64,000 nucleotides of DNA from NCBI RefSeq assembly GCF_017875325.1, contig NZ_JAGGMN010000001.1, forward strand, positions 1,116,001 through 1,180,000, read 5' to 3'. Shown here piece after piece: positions 52,820-61,698 of this stretch (the stretch's first letter is position 1; every line of letters starts with the position of its first letter). The stretch is from Methanofollis sp. W23 (GTDB lineage Archaea > Halobacteriota > Methanomicrobia > Methanomicrobiales > Methanofollaceae). The notes under the pieces are model-generated. The model made no database searches and was not told the origin of the DNA. It worked only from the letters and a program-made list of their open reading frames with translations. Made by a program: the position numbers and the translations under genes.

Positions 52820-54327
52820 TGGAGAAGTCCATCGAAGAGATCAATACGAGAATACGCGATGGCAATGCCAGGGTCGTCTCGGCCGAGGAGATGCCTGATA
52901 TCGTCGCGGAACTCGGCGAGGAAGAGGCCCTCAGAGAGGTGGACGTCGTCACCACCGGTACCTTCGGTGCGATGTGCTCGACCGGCGCCTTCCTCAACTT
53001 CGGGCATGCCGACCCGCCGATCAGGATGGAACGGGTCTGGCTCAATGACGTCGAGGCATACAGCGGACTTGCGGCCGTGGACGCCTATATGGGGGCGGCA
53101 AGCGAATCGACGACGCAGGGGAACGCCTACGGCGGCGCCCATGTTATCGAGGACTTCGTCTCAGGGCGGCCGGTCGAGGTGCGCGCCATCTCCAAGGGCA
53201 CCGACTGTTATCCGCGCCGGACGGTGACGACGACCCTGCTCCTCGAAGACCTCAATGACGCCGTCATGGTCAACCCGAGAAATTCGTTCCAGTGTTATGA
53301 TGCCGCCACGAACATGACCGAGCGTGTCATCCACACCTATATGGGGATGCTCCTCCCACACACCGGGAATGTCTCGTTCTCTGGCGCAGGCGCGCTCTCT
53401 CCGCTTGCAAACGACCCCGCCTACCGGGTGATCGGGAGCGGGGTGCCCATCTTCCTGGGCGGGACCCAGGGGATGGTCGTGGGCCAGGGGACCCAGTCTT
53501 CGCCGGCGACCGGGTTTGCAAACCTGATGACCACCGGGAATCTCAAGGAGATGAGCCCTGAGTTCCTCCGTGCGGCGACCTTCACCGGCTATGGGGTGAC
53601 GATGTACGTCGGGGTCGGCGTCCCGATCCCGGTCGTGGACCTGGACGTAGTGCGGAGCACGGCGGTGAGAGACGAGGAGATCATGACCAATATCGTGGAC
53701 TATGGGACGCCGCACCGCGAGCGCCCGGCCATCGCCCGGGTCAGTTATGCCGACCTCAAGAGCGGGAAGGTGGAGATCGACGGCGAGGAGGTGCGGACGT
53801 CCTCGCTCTCCAGTTACCGGAAGGCCCGGGAGATCGCCGAGACGATCCGCACCTGGGTGGAGGCCGGGTCCATGGAACTCTCACTCCCGACCCGAAGGTT
53901 CAACGCCGCCAAGCGGACCAGGCCGATGCGGGAGACGAAGGTGGTGCCGAGAGTGCGCGAGATCATGGACACAAAGGTCGTGGCCGTCGCCGAGGACGAA
54001 CCGATCCGCACGGCCGCGGCGAAGTTGCTCAAGGGCGAGACCAACCATCTCCCGGTCCTCAACGGCGAGGGGCAACTCGTCGGGATCGTGACCACCTATG
54101 ATGTCACCAAGGCGGTCGGGAGCACCCGTGAACTCACGGTGGTGCGGGATATCATGACCCGCAAGGTGGTGCGGACGACGCCTGAGGAGGCGGTGGATGT
54201 CGCGGCCCAGAAACTTGAGCGGCACAATATCAGCGCCCTGCCGGTGGTCGATCCCGCCCACCGGGTGATCGGGATGCTCTCTGCGATCGATTTAGGAAAA
54301 CTCCTGGGCGGGAGGTGGCAATTATGA
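52819..54327 (+). CDS. homocysteine biosynthesis protein (DUF39) with CBS pair
   Basis: This 502-residue protein has an N-terminal DUF39/HcyBio domain (1-385) and two CBS domains (about 390-500). The homologue MA1821 of Methanosarcina acetivorans, with its NIL-ferredoxin partner, is needed to make homocysteine from aspartate semialdehyde and sulfide. The two conserved cysteines are in GAMCSTG (Cys53) and GTDCYPRR (Cys130). The CBS pair probably adds nucleotide control. The stop overlaps the next start by four bases (ATGA). Confidence 0.95.
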   Translation: MEKSIEEINTRIRDGNARVVSAEEMPDIVAELGEEEALREVDVVTTGTFGAMCSTGAFLNFGHADPPIRMERVWLNDVEAYSGLAAVDAYMGAASESTTQGNAYGGAHVIEDFVSGRPVEVRAISKGTDCYPRRTVTTTLLLEDLNDAVMVNPRNSFQCYDAATNMTERVIHTYMGMLLPHTGNVSFSGAGALSPLANDPAYRVIGSGVPIFLGGTQGMVVGQGTQSSPATGFANLMTTGNLKEMSPEFLRAATFTGYGVTMYVGVGVPIPVVDLDVVRSTAVRDEEIMTNIVDYGTPHRERPAIARVSYADLKSGKVEIDGEEVRTSSLSSYRKAREIAETIRTWVEAGSMELSLPTRRFNAAKRTRPMRETKVVPRVREIMDTKVVAVAEDEPIRTAAAKLLKGETNHLPVLNGEGQLVGIVTTYDVTKAVGSTRELTVVRDIMTRKVVRTTPEEAVDVAAQKLERHNISALPVVDPAHRVIGMLSAIDLGKLLGGRWQL

Positions 54328-54710
54328 AACTGCAGGTCTCGTTCTCCCGCAAAAAGGTCAGCGAACCGATCATCGCGAGGGTGGTCAGGGATACCGGGGT
54401 GCTCATCAATGTCGAGCGGGCACGGATCGAGCCGAGCGAGGGGAAGGTGCTGATCGATGTCCCTGACGAGAGTGTGAAACTGGTCTGCGAGAAGATGCGG
54501 GCGCTCGGTGCCACAGTCGAGGTGCTGGAGCATGCGGTCATGCACGACGAGGAGGAGTGCGTGGACTGCGGGGCATGCATCAGCGTCTGTCCGCAGGAGG
54601 TCTTCTCCTTCGACGAGGAGTGGGCCCTCACCCTCGACCAGGGTCGGTGCGTCCTCTGCGGTCGGTGCGTGCAGGCCTGCCCACATGGCGCACTGACGGT
54701 GGAGAAGTAA
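54324..54710 (+). CDS. NIL-domain ferredoxin, partner of DUF39 protein
   Basis: This 128-residue protein has an N-terminal NIL domain (1-72) and a two-cluster ferredoxin domain (CVDCGACISVCP and CVLCGRCVQACP). The homologue MA1822 acts with MA1821 in homocysteine formation, probably supplying electrons to release persulfide sulfur. The ATG at 54324 has GGAGG at 54311-54315 and overlaps the upstream stop. A T-rich stretch (54712-54730) after the stop is a likely terminator. Confidence 0.95.
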   Translation: MKLQVSFSRKKVSEPIIARVVRDTGVLINVERARIEPSEGKVLIDVPDESVKLVCEKMRALGATVEVLEHAVMHDEEECVDCGACISVCPQEVFSFDEEWALTLDQGRCVLCGRCVQACPHGALTVEK

Positions 54711-54972
54711 TTCTTTTCTCCTCTTTTTTTGGTGCGGAATCTCTCGCGGGCATGCGGCGGAATGATTCCTGGTGATATCGGGGTTCTCGCAAGAGGGTGC
54801 TTTCGATCTGTACCTCTCTCTCACGGCCGTCTGAAAACACCGGATCACGGTTCCCCTGCATGAAGAGATCGCAAAGGGTACGCTGAATGATATCGTCACC
54901 AGGGTATCGCAGTGGGAACAATAGTGCCAGAGAAGACCTTTTTGATCTGCTGCGGTAAATCGTGCTATTTTT

Positions 54973-55090
54973 GGCTTTGTAGATTCCCTCACTCATACCA
55001 GGAAGGGGTGAGAGTTTGCTATGAAAAACACTGCGATGTTTTTCCAAAGAACCGCTTGAAACGTTGTTTCATCATCGATTCTACAGAGCC
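54973..55090. mobile_element. minimal MITE-like element, 118 bp
   Basis: GGCTTTGTAGATTCCCTCACTC and GATTCTACAGAGCC bound the shortest copy in the window. It lacks the GC hairpin modules. Instead it carries GAAAAACA-CTGCGA-TGTTTTTC, a perfect 8-base stem, and GAAACGTTGTTTC. The flanking octamers CTATTTTT and CTTATTAT match weakly (five of eight). It lies between the NIL-ferredoxin and COG2122 genes. Confidence 0.65.
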
Positions 55091-55390
55091 CTTATTATGA
55101 AGACAGGGGGGGCGGGTATCAGTCGAAAGAAAGAGGAACCCCCTCACTCAGGTCAGGACTTGAGATAATCTCTGGTATGAGACGACGGACGTCTTCGAGG
55201 GATTCAACTGGTGAGGGATGTACACTTCCACTCTCCTGATCTTCTGCGATCCAATACCTCTACCCTTATCATGATGATTGGGGAGGAGAGAGATGGGTCG
55301 GGGGAAGAATGGTCGCCCTTACCTGATCTCATGACCTGCGGCCCTCTCCTTCGCAAGCTCTTTTGCATGAGAAGACCCAACCCGCTGATC
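55091..55390. other. gap upstream of COG2122 gene
   Basis: Nothing convincing was found. Short purine-rich tracts and an AGTATGAGACG segment are present, and a promoter for the next gene may be near 55340-55380. Confidence 0.35.
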
Positions 55391-55403
55391 GAGAGGATTT
55401 CTG

Positions 55404-56132
55404 ATGATCAGAGAGCACTTCGAGTACAAACAGACGATCACGACGGTCCTTGCCGACGAGGAGGCGCACGTCGCGGCGGCAAAGGAGGGGATGCTCCGTG
55501 CACGCGAGGAACTGGAGCGGTTCATCATGGAGGATTCCTTCTTCGGGGTGACCTTCGACCCCTACGCCCCGGAGGCCGAAAGCCTGACGGTGCGGCGGAT
55601 GGGTGCCGCCTCGCGTGAGGCGGGCGTCGGGCCGATGGCGGCAGTGGCCGGGACGATCGCCTGGGCAGGGGCTGAGGCGATGCAGGCGGCGGGGGCGAGG
55701 TTCGGGGTCGTCGACAACGGCGGCGACATCGCCCTCTTCTCGAATCGCGAGGTGCGGGTCGGGGTCCATGCCGGGGCCTCACCCTTCTCAGATCGACTCG
55801 CCTTCGTCGTCCCGCCGCAGGAGGAGATCCTCGGGATCTGCACCTCGTCGGCGACGGTCGGGCCCTCGATCTCCTTCGGGGTCGCGGACGCGGTTACGGT
55901 CTTCTCCCGCGACGTCTCACGCGCCGATGCCTGGGCCACGTCGCTGTGCAACACGCTCTGTCCAGGGGATGAGGAGCCCTTCGCCCCCCTCGAAGGCACG
56001 GCGGTGGACGGGGCGATCGTGATCCTGGGCGAGGAGATCGGGGTCTGGGGGGAGGTGCCCGAGATTACGGGAGCGACCGTCGACCCTTCTCTCATCACGA
56101 GGGGTGAGTCGAGACCGGAAGGTCGCCGGTAA
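55404..56132 (+). CDS. UPF0280 (COG2122) protein, sulfur assimilation
   Basis: This 242-residue protein has the UPF0280 pattern: FGVTFDPYAPEAESLTVRRM, GVGPMAAVAGTIAWAGAEAM, VVDNGGDIAL and SSATVGPSISFGVADAVTV. The M. acetivorans homologue MA1715 acts with MA1821/MA1822 in cysteine and homocysteine synthesis. Two cysteines are visible in ICTSSATVG and LCNTLCPG. GAGAGGAT precedes the ATG. Unlike in M. acetivorans, the gene is adjacent to the two partner genes, separated only by the 118-bp element and its flanks. Confidence 0.9.
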   Translation: MIREHFEYKQTITTVLADEEAHVAAAKEGMLRAREELERFIMEDSFFGVTFDPYAPEAESLTVRRMGAASREAGVGPMAAVAGTIAWAGAEAMQAAGARFGVVDNGGDIALFSNREVRVGVHAGASPFSDRLAFVVPPQEEILGICTSSATVGPSISFGVADAVTVFSRDVSRADAWATSLCNTLCPGDEEPFAPLEGTAVDGAIVILGEEIGVWGEVPEITGATVDPSLITRGESRPEGRR

Positions 56133-56139
56133 AATGTGA

Positions 56140-56465
56140 TCGCAGGGGTTCTGGGGAAGTGCCCCGGCGTGAAGGTGTGATGATAAGGCGTGCCGCCCCT
56201 CTCAGAGGATCTTTCCCACCATCTCGCGCCGGGGGGCCGTGCCCCCCGGAACCCCCCACGACGAAGATAGCCGAGGGACGGCAACGGGTGGTGTTTTTCT
56301 CTGTTGTCCTGTTGTAAGGGGAATGATCAAAAGAATCTCCAACGCGGCCTTCCCGGTCCAATCCTGACACGGGGGTCCGGGGGTCGCACCCCCCGGCGTG
56401 ATTCATGAGGGAAGGCACACGGTTGATCGGTGCAAGGGATCGGTATGGTGATCAATCAGTCGTGC
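56140..56465. repeat. repeat-family element in convergent gap
   Basis: It shows GTGATGATAAGGCGTGCCGCC, TCTCGCGCCGGGGGGCC and ACCCCCCACGACGAAGATAG modules near 56175-56275 (as at 19385-19490), then GGCCTTCCCGG to GGGAAGGCAC arms around CGGGGGTCCGGGGGTCGCACCCCCC near 56345-56425. No end sequences remain. It lies between the COG2122 gene and a convergent gene. Confidence 0.5.
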
Positions 56466-56474
56466 CGCCCCTCA

Positions 56475-56873
56475 TCACGCGAGATTTTCGTAGACGTAAT
56501 CGACCGCCCGCTCCCGCGCTCCCTTCCCGGTGAAGCGTTCGTAGGTCTTCTCGCCGTCTGAGACCTCGATCCCTGCCCCGCCTTCCCCGACCGAAAAGAC
56601 CAGTTCAAAGACATCGGCCTCATCGAAGAGGATCCCCCTGAGGGTCTCAGAGGCAGGGGTGAGCATCAGCCGCTCGGCCTGGAGTTCGCCGCCCGGTTCT
56701 TCCCTGAAAAAATAGAGGTATGCCTGGTATGCGTTGAGGAGGTCTGAGGTGAGGAGTTCGAGACGCAGGTCGTCGGAGAGGTCGTCGAGGAGACGGACAA
56801 GTTTTTCGTCGTCTTCGTCGGCCTGCTCAAGCAGTCGGTCGGCGATCTCTGCAAGTGTGGGGTAATCAGTCAT
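56475..56873 (-). CDS. conserved acidic protein of unknown function
   Basis: This 132-residue acidic protein starts MTDYPTLAEIADRLL, with helices up to LLTSDLLNAYQAYLYFFREE and then a predicted beta half (LMLTPASETLRGILFDEADVF) ending YVYENLA. No family was recognised. The ATG at 56873 was preferred because GAGGTGA lies before it; a GTG two codons upstream overlaps that site. It diverges from the aTrm56 operon with a 36-base gap, so control may be shared. Confidence 0.68.
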   Translation of the reverse strand: MTDYPTLAEIADRLLEQADEDDEKLVRLLDDLSDDLRLELLTSDLLNAYQAYLYFFREEPGGELQAERLMLTPASETLRGILFDEADVFELVFSVGEGGAGIEVSDGEKTYERFTGKGARERAVDYVYENLA

Positions 56874-56909
56874 ACCCACTCACCTCATCTCTCCAGGATA
56901 AAGTATATT

Positions 56910-57227
56910 GTGGAATCACGCACAAAATACGGTGTGAAAACCGAAGAATTCGACTGGATGGTCTACCATGCGATCGCCTGGGGCCACGCCGCGACCATTC
57001 CCGCCCTCATAGAGTATGTCGGCAGGGAGAAGACGGCTGTCGAGGAGTCGGTCGACCGGCTCGTCTCCTATCTGCTCATCGAGCGGGACGGCGAGAAGGT
57101 GCGGGCGCTTTCGGTTGAAGAATCGATTCTGAAATGTCAGTTGAAACATACCGCCGGTATCCCGCTTGAGATCGAGAACGGCGTGATTAAGATACCAGAT
57201 TTTGCACGGAACGGTGACAAACCATGA
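56910..57227 (+). CDS. small winged-helix-like protein heading aTrm56 operon
   Basis: This protein of up to 105 residues contains a predicted HTH-like region ([24 protein letters not shown], about 23-47), then a wing-like [11 protein letters not shown] and a hydrophobic C-terminal part. No exact family is named. The start is a GTG at 56910; a second GTG at 56934 or the ATG at 56958 is possible, because a TATA-like GTATATT at 56903-56909 would place the transcript start near 56930. Its stop overlaps the aTrm56 start by four bases. Confidence 0.7.
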   Translation: MESRTKYGVKTEEFDWMVYHAIAWGHAATIPALIEYVGREKTAVEESVDRLVSYLLIERDGEKVRALSVEESILKCQLKHTAGIPLEIENGVIKIPDFARNGDKP

Positions 57228-57751
57228 GAAAAGTATGCATCCTCAGGCTCGGTCACCGGCCTGAGCGTGACCACCGGGTAACCACCCATGTCGGACTCAC
57301 CGCCCGCGCCCTTGGCGCCGACGGGATGTACCTCGCGGGCGAAGACCCGGTGATCGTCGGGTCGGTCAGGGACGTTGTTGAACGCTGGGGCGGTGAGTTC
57401 TTCATCGAGGACAAGGTGAAGTGGAAACAGTGCATCAGGAGGTGGAAAGAGAATGGCGGGATCGTCGCTCACCTCACGATGTACGGGCTCGAAGTCGGCG
57501 AGGTCGTCGCCGCGGTGCAGGAGCGGCCCGAAGATCTGCTCATCATCGTCGGCGCCGAGAAGGTGCCTGGCGACGTCTATGGGATGGTCGACTACAATGT
57601 TTCGGTGACCAACCAGCCCCATTCTGAGATCTCAAGCCTTGCCATCTTCCTGGACCGCCTCTTCATGGGTCAGGAGATGGAGAAGAAGTTTGAAGGAGCA
57701 AAAATCCGTGTCGAGCCCTGCGAGGCCGGCAAGCGGGTGATCGAGCAGTGA
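57224..57751 (+). CDS. tRNA 2'-O-methyltransferase aTrm56
   Basis: This 175-residue SPOUT enzyme methylates the ribose of C56 in the T-loop of archaeal tRNAs. The start [23 protein letters not shown] and the knot region [22 protein letters not shown] are the family signatures. It uses S-adenosylmethionine. Four-base overlaps with both neighbours show operon coupling. Confidence 0.95.
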   Translation: MRKVCILRLGHRPERDHRVTTHVGLTARALGADGMYLAGEDPVIVGSVRDVVERWGGEFFIEDKVKWKQCIRRWKENGGIVAHLTMYGLEVGEVVAAVQERPEDLLIIVGAEKVPGDVYGMVDYNVSVTNQPHSEISSLAIFLDRLFMGQEMEKKFEGAKIRVEPCEAGKRVIEQ

Positions 57752-58824
57752 AACGGATCCTCGTGGTCGGGTTCGCCACCAGGCATGTGGTCCAGTCGGC
57801 CCGCCGTGCCGGGTACGAGGTCTATGCCGTCGACCACTTCTGCGACCAGGACCTCTGCCAGGACGCCGCACGGCACCTGAAGTTCGAGGAACTCGACGAG
57901 ATCCCTGACCTGGTTTCCCAGATCTGCAACGGGCATACGGCCGACTGGCTGGTGACCACCTCAGGGGCCGAGGACCTCTCGGTTCAGATCCCGCATGCCG
58001 GGCCCTCGGCCAAATGCTCGGCACGGTTCCTGGACAAACTCGAGATCCAGCGTTTCTTCGAGAAACATGGGATCCGGACTCCGGCCCTTGCCGAAGACGG
58101 GCAGTTCCCGGCGATGGTCAAGCCCAGGCACGGTGCCGGCGGATGGCGGAACCGGGTTGTCAGGTCGGCAGAAGACCTGCGGGCCTGGGAGGAGGAGTGG
58201 CCTGATGTCCCGGCGATCGCCCAGGAGGTGGTCGAGGGCGTGCCGGCCAGCGTTTCCTGCGTTTCCGACGGGAAGCGTGCCGTGGCGCTGGCCGCCAACG
58301 AGCAGCTGCTCAGGGGCGGCGACGGCGACCGGGCGTACGGGTTCTCGGGCTCGGTCACCCCCTTCGTCCACCCGCATGCGGCGCGGATGATGGCCGTCGC
58401 CGAGGAGGCGGTGGCCAGGAGCGGGTGCGTCGGGTCGGTCGGGGTGGACTTTGTCGTCGGGGACGACGACTTCTGGGCGATCGAGATCAATCCCAGGTTC
58501 CAGGGGACGCTCGACACCGTCGAGGCCTCGATCGGTGAGAGCGTCTTCCAGCACCACCTCGGTGCCTGCACCGGCACGCTGCCCGCGGCCAGGCCTGTGC
58601 CTGCGCAGGTCGCGGCGCGGGCGATCCTCTTTGCCGACCGCGACCTCGTGGTGAAGGAAGACCTTGCTCCGCTCTCCTCCTGCATCGCCGATATCCCCTG
58701 GCCAGGCACCGAAGTGGAGGAAGGAAGTGCGGTGGTCAGCGTCTATGGTCATGGACCTGACCGGGCCGCCGCCCTTGCAGCGCTGGATAGAAATATAACA
58801 CGCGTCCGTCAATATATGTCCTGA
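57748..58824 (+). CDS. ATP-grasp carboligase-like protein (COG2232-like)
   Basis: This 358-residue protein has an N-terminal Rossmann-like domain ([24 protein letters not shown]) and an ATP-grasp domain with [22 protein letters not shown] and the metal segment [11 protein letters not shown]. It would join a carboxylate to an amine or thiol using ATP. The substrate is unknown; methanofuran or amino-acid-conjugate synthesis are possible but unproven. The GTG start overlaps the aTrm56 stop as GTGA. The next gene starts on its stop codon's last base. Confidence 0.88.
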   Translation: MKRILVVGFATRHVVQSARRAGYEVYAVDHFCDQDLCQDAARHLKFEELDEIPDLVSQICNGHTADWLVTTSGAEDLSVQIPHAGPSAKCSARFLDKLEIQRFFEKHGIRTPALAEDGQFPAMVKPRHGAGGWRNRVVRSAEDLRAWEEEWPDVPAIAQEVVEGVPASVSCVSDGKRAVALAANEQLLRGGDGDRAYGFSGSVTPFVHPHAARMMAVAEEAVARSGCVGSVGVDFVVGDDDFWAIEINPRFQGTLDTVEASIGESVFQHHLGACTGTLPAARPVPAQVAARAILFADRDLVVKEDLAPLSSCIADIPWPGTEVEEGSAVVSVYGHGPDRAAALAALDRNITRVRQYMS

Positions 58825-59342
58825 TGGTTGGCATTGACGATATGCTGGGCGATCCGGGGATCAGGGCCTACCTTCTCCGCCTGATCGAGGCGGAGGGGCT
58901 CGAACTCCTGGAGAAGTTCCCGCCTGACGGCGAGTATTCAGATGAAGAACTCGCGGAAAAGACCGGGATCAACCTCAACACGGTCAGGCACACGCTCTAT
59001 ACCCTGTATGAAAGGCGGCTTGCCGAGTACCGGCGGATCAAAGACCCGGATACCGGATGGCTCACCTATCTCTGGACTTTGCGGATGGACCAGATCTATC
59101 CCTATATCGGTCAGGAACTCGAGCGTGTCCTTGAGATCCTGCAGAAGCGTGAAAAGTACGAGGAGGAGAATGATTTCTATATCTGTGACGAGTGCGGAAT
59201 CTTCACCTTCAATGATGTCTCTGACACCAATTTCACCTGCCCGGTCTGCGGAGGCGAGGTGAAGCACTTCGACAACGAGATGCTGCTTGTCGCCTTGAAG
59301 CACCGGGTCGAGGAGATCCGTTCGATTCTCGGGCATGCATGA
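58824..59342 (+). CDS. tfe: transcription factor E (TFE)
   Basis: This 172-residue factor is the archaeal counterpart of TFIIE-alpha and helps open promoters. The N-terminal winged helix (about 15-90, DEELAEKTGINLNTVRHTL) is followed by a linker and a zinc ribbon with CDEC near 121 and CPVC near 139. Its length and layout are normal. It overlaps the upstream stop by one base and the downstream start by eight. Confidence 0.97.
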   Translation: MVGIDDMLGDPGIRAYLLRLIEAEGLELLEKFPPDGEYSDEELAEKTGINLNTVRHTLYTLYERRLAEYRRIKDPDTGWLTYLWTLRMDQIYPYIGQELERVLEILQKREKYEEENDFYICDECGIFTFNDVSDTNFTCPVCGGEVKHFDNEMLLVALKHRVEEIRSILGHA

Positions 59343-59850
59343 AGATATTCTGAGAGGTGCGGGGTGCGACGAGGGGGTCATCGCCCATTGCCGGGCGGTG
59401 ACCGCCGCCGCCCTGGAATACACGGGGTCGTCGGCAATCGACCGCAACCTCGTCGTCGCCGGCGGGATGCTCCATGACCTTGGACGGTCAAGGACGCATG
59501 CCCTGGCACATGCCGAGGCGGGGGCCGGATGTGCACGCGCCCTTGGGCTTCCCGACGAGGTGGTCAGGGTGATCAGGCGCCATATCGGCGCCGGGTTGAC
59601 CGCCGAAGAATGCGCGCTCCTCGGGCTTCTGCCCGCCGACGCCGTCCCTCGACGTCTTGAAGAGCGGGTGGTCGCCCATGCCGACAACCTCACCAAGGGC
59701 ACGAGGGCGATCACGCTGGAAGAGCGGATGGACCGCTCGGTCGTGCTCGGGCGGAAGGCGGCGGTCCGGGTATTCAGGTTGGGTCTTGATCTTGAACCGC
59801 TCAGGCACCTGCCTGGAAGGCAGGTCTCCACTCAAAGAACGGACCGATAG
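59335..59850 (+). CDS. HD-domain phosphohydrolase, TIGR00295-like
   Basis: This 171-residue protein has the HD metal motif GGMLHDLGRSRTHALAHAEAG (about 42-62) and further His/Asp residues in RRHIGAG and VAHADNLTKGTR. It fits the archaeal TIGR00295 family. HD proteins cleave phosphate from nucleotides or related compounds; the substrate is unknown. It is the last gene of the HTH-aTrm56-ATP-grasp-TFE-HD operon. A T-run at 59894-59902 could end the transcript. Confidence 0.9.
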   Translation: MHEDILRGAGCDEGVIAHCRAVTAAALEYTGSSAIDRNLVVAGGMLHDLGRSRTHALAHAEAGAGCARALGLPDEVVRVIRRHIGAGLTAEECALLGLLPADAVPRRLEERVVAHADNLTKGTRAITLEERMDRSVVLGRKAAVRVFRLGLDLEPLRHLPGRQVSTQRTDR

Positions 59851-59909
59851 GTTGTTCCCGTAACCCGCGCTCCCTGGCGCGGAGGGAGTGACTGATTTTT
59901 TTGGCTTTT

Positions 59910-60790
59910 GGCTTTGTAGAAACCTTCACCTCTTGTGTAGGTGAGACATGTGTCACCCGCCTTCCTACTACCCCTTTGGCCAGGGGCAAGTGCCGCCGTA
60001 CTCGACCTATCGTGTGGCGGGGGCGTACTGCCACACGATAGAGAGAGGACTTCAAATCTCTTTTCTGAGCTCTGTAGAATTGCTCATGAGGCGAGGCCTC
60101 AAGAATATGGGATAAAAATTTTCGTCATGTACTCTCTCTTTTCAAGACAGGAGAACTGGTGGAGACTGTGTTCACTGTGCCGCCCCCACCTATCTTCAGT
60201 CTGTGGGGGTCCAGGGGTGCAACTCCGCCGACGCGAGATGACGGTGGAATTCGATGATCAGAGGCGGCAGATCCATCAGAAGAATTTTTTTATCCTCTGA
60301 GGTCCTCCCAAAACTCTTCAGTCCTCCCCTCTCAGAAGATAGCGGTGGATGTGGAGAAAATATCCTCCCCTTTTCGTTGCGGGGTCCATGCATTGCCTTC
60401 CCCCACCCCCGCGCCGGGGGCGCTGCCCCCGGACCCCTGGGATGAAGATGGGGTGGGAAGGCAGAGTGATGATCGTGAAGACGGGATGCGGACTCCTGCC
60501 ACTCTTCATCAACGGGGGTCGGGGGGGCGGCACTCGCGCTCATAATTGCGAAGGGGTTCTCCCTGTGTTTTGAGGGGCAGTCTCTCGGAGACCTGCGAGT
60601 CTTCTCACACTCTCCTGGTACCGCAAAAATCAAAGATCTCTCTCATCAGGAATCTCTCCCCGTGTTTTCAAACTCGCTCTCGCTCTCGCTCGTCCCCTAT
60701 GGAAAAATGAGTGCCGGGAAGGCGGAGTCGAGAGCGTCCCCTCTAATTCCTGCCATACTCTTGTGCGAGAGGGCAGAGGCCTTTTTTCCC
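59910..60790. repeat. composite repeat-family region in convergent gap
   Basis: GGCTTTGTAGAAACC (59910 onward) opens a copy whose first 130 bases match the inverse complement of 62950-63089, including CCGCCTTCCTAC, CCCTTTGGCC and GACCTATCGTGTGGCGGGGG. A second left end, (A)GCTCTGTAGAATTGCTCATGAGG, lies at 60068. The block 60301-60410 is the inverse of 11409-11515. A GCCTTCCCCCACC to GGTGGGAAGGC pair around GGGGGCGCTGCCCCCGG follows at 60397-60465. AT-rich inserts near 60630-60690 resemble 47236-47305. No gene is seen to 60829. Confidence 0.55.
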
Positions 60791-60829
60791 GCTACATTCT
60801 CGTGATGATCTTTTGTTCCTGGTCGGCGA

Positions 60830-61330
60830 CTAAATCACCAGTTTCTGCACCTGGGGGAGGGACCGCAGTTCTTCGATCACCCCGAATGGGAGGGGTTCGT
60901 CAAGGATGATGACCAGTCTGGGCGACTCGGCAAAGTACGGATCGGTCACGAAGATCTGCCTGATCGCAAGGTCATGTCGAGAGAGTACCCTCACCGCGGC
61001 CCCGACGATCCCTTTTTCGTGGGCGTCGGTTGGGAGGATGGTGATGACGGTCAGGCCAAGGGCTTCGGCGACCTTGGAGAGGTCGGGGGTCGCTCGCATG
61101 GAAGAAAAGACCTTCCTGGCCCAGTCCATACCCTGGATACGGCGTGCCGTGGCGTCCACGACCCGCCGGTCGATCCCGATGACGCGCGCGATATGAGTGG
61201 CCGGGATCTCGATGTCATTGCAGGTGATACGCCCTTTTTCCGAGACGCCAAAGCCGTTTTCAAGGAGAAATTTCACGACTCTGGCCTGCGCGGGCGAATC
61301 GGCAAATTCCTGCATGAGTGCTGCCCACAT
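60830..61330 (-). CDS. ACT-domain regulator of amino-acid metabolism (COG2150-like)
   Basis: This 166-residue protein has an N-terminal HTH-like region (AQARVVKFLLENGFGVSEKG, ATHIARVIGIDRRVVDATARRI) and a C-terminal ACT domain (about 95-166, LTVITILPTDAHEKGIVGAAVRVLS, IFVTDPYFAES). ACT domains bind amino acids, so it may control an amino-acid pathway. The ATG at 61330 was chosen; a GTG two codons earlier also fits. It is divergent from the tRNA-Leu gene. Confidence 0.85.
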   Translation of the reverse strand: MWAALMQEFADSPAQARVVKFLLENGFGVSEKGRITCNDIEIPATHIARVIGIDRRVVDATARRIQGMDWARKVFSSMRATPDLSKVAEALGLTVITILPTDAHEKGIVGAAVRVLSRHDLAIRQIFVTDPYFAESPRLVIILDEPLPFGVIEELRSLPQVQKLVI

Positions 61331-61483
61331 AATCACCAGAGAGTACGCGCATGCATCGATATTATCCTTCGGGTCAGGGCCCCTGCGCGTGGCACCTGAT
61401 CCAGGGCAGTTCTCTGGTTTTTCAGATCGTCGGGGTGAAAGGGAGGGTTTGCATGGCCATAATTGGGCGATAGATTCAATTAC

Positions 61484-61502
61484 TTTGATATCCTTCTTTA
61501 TA
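61484..61502 (+). promoter_or_regulatory. promoter of tRNA-Leu
   Basis: TTTGATATC at 61484-61492 lies about 24 bases before the tRNA 5' end at 61512, the expected spacing for an archaeal TATA box. TTTATA at 61497-61502 is closer and better in sequence but badly spaced. Confidence 0.45.
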
Positions 61503-61511
61503 GGGTAACAG

Positions 61512-61596
61512 GCGAGGGTTGCCGAGCCAGGTCAAAGGCGCAAGGTTGAGGGCCTTGTCACGTAGGTGTTCGAGCGTTCGAATCGCTCCCCTCGCA
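61512..61596 (+). tRNA. tRNA-Leu, anticodon GAG
   Basis: The acceptor stem GCGAGGG pairs with CCCTCGC and is followed by discriminator A. The anticodon stem CAAGG/CCTTG encloses TTGAGGG, giving anticodon GAG, which reads CTC and CTT codons. A long variable arm of 14 bases (class II) and the T arm GAGCG-TTCGAAT-CGCTC complete the cloverleaf. CCA is not encoded. No intron is seen. The D arm has GCCGAGCCAGGTCAAAGGC. Confidence 0.95.
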
Positions 61597-61698
61597 CTCA
61601 CTTTTATGAAATCTTACAGATGAGCCATGGCGCTCTTTTCCGGGCCTGTATCTATAACTGCGTGCAGGGCCAACCAGTATATTCAATCTCAGACTACC

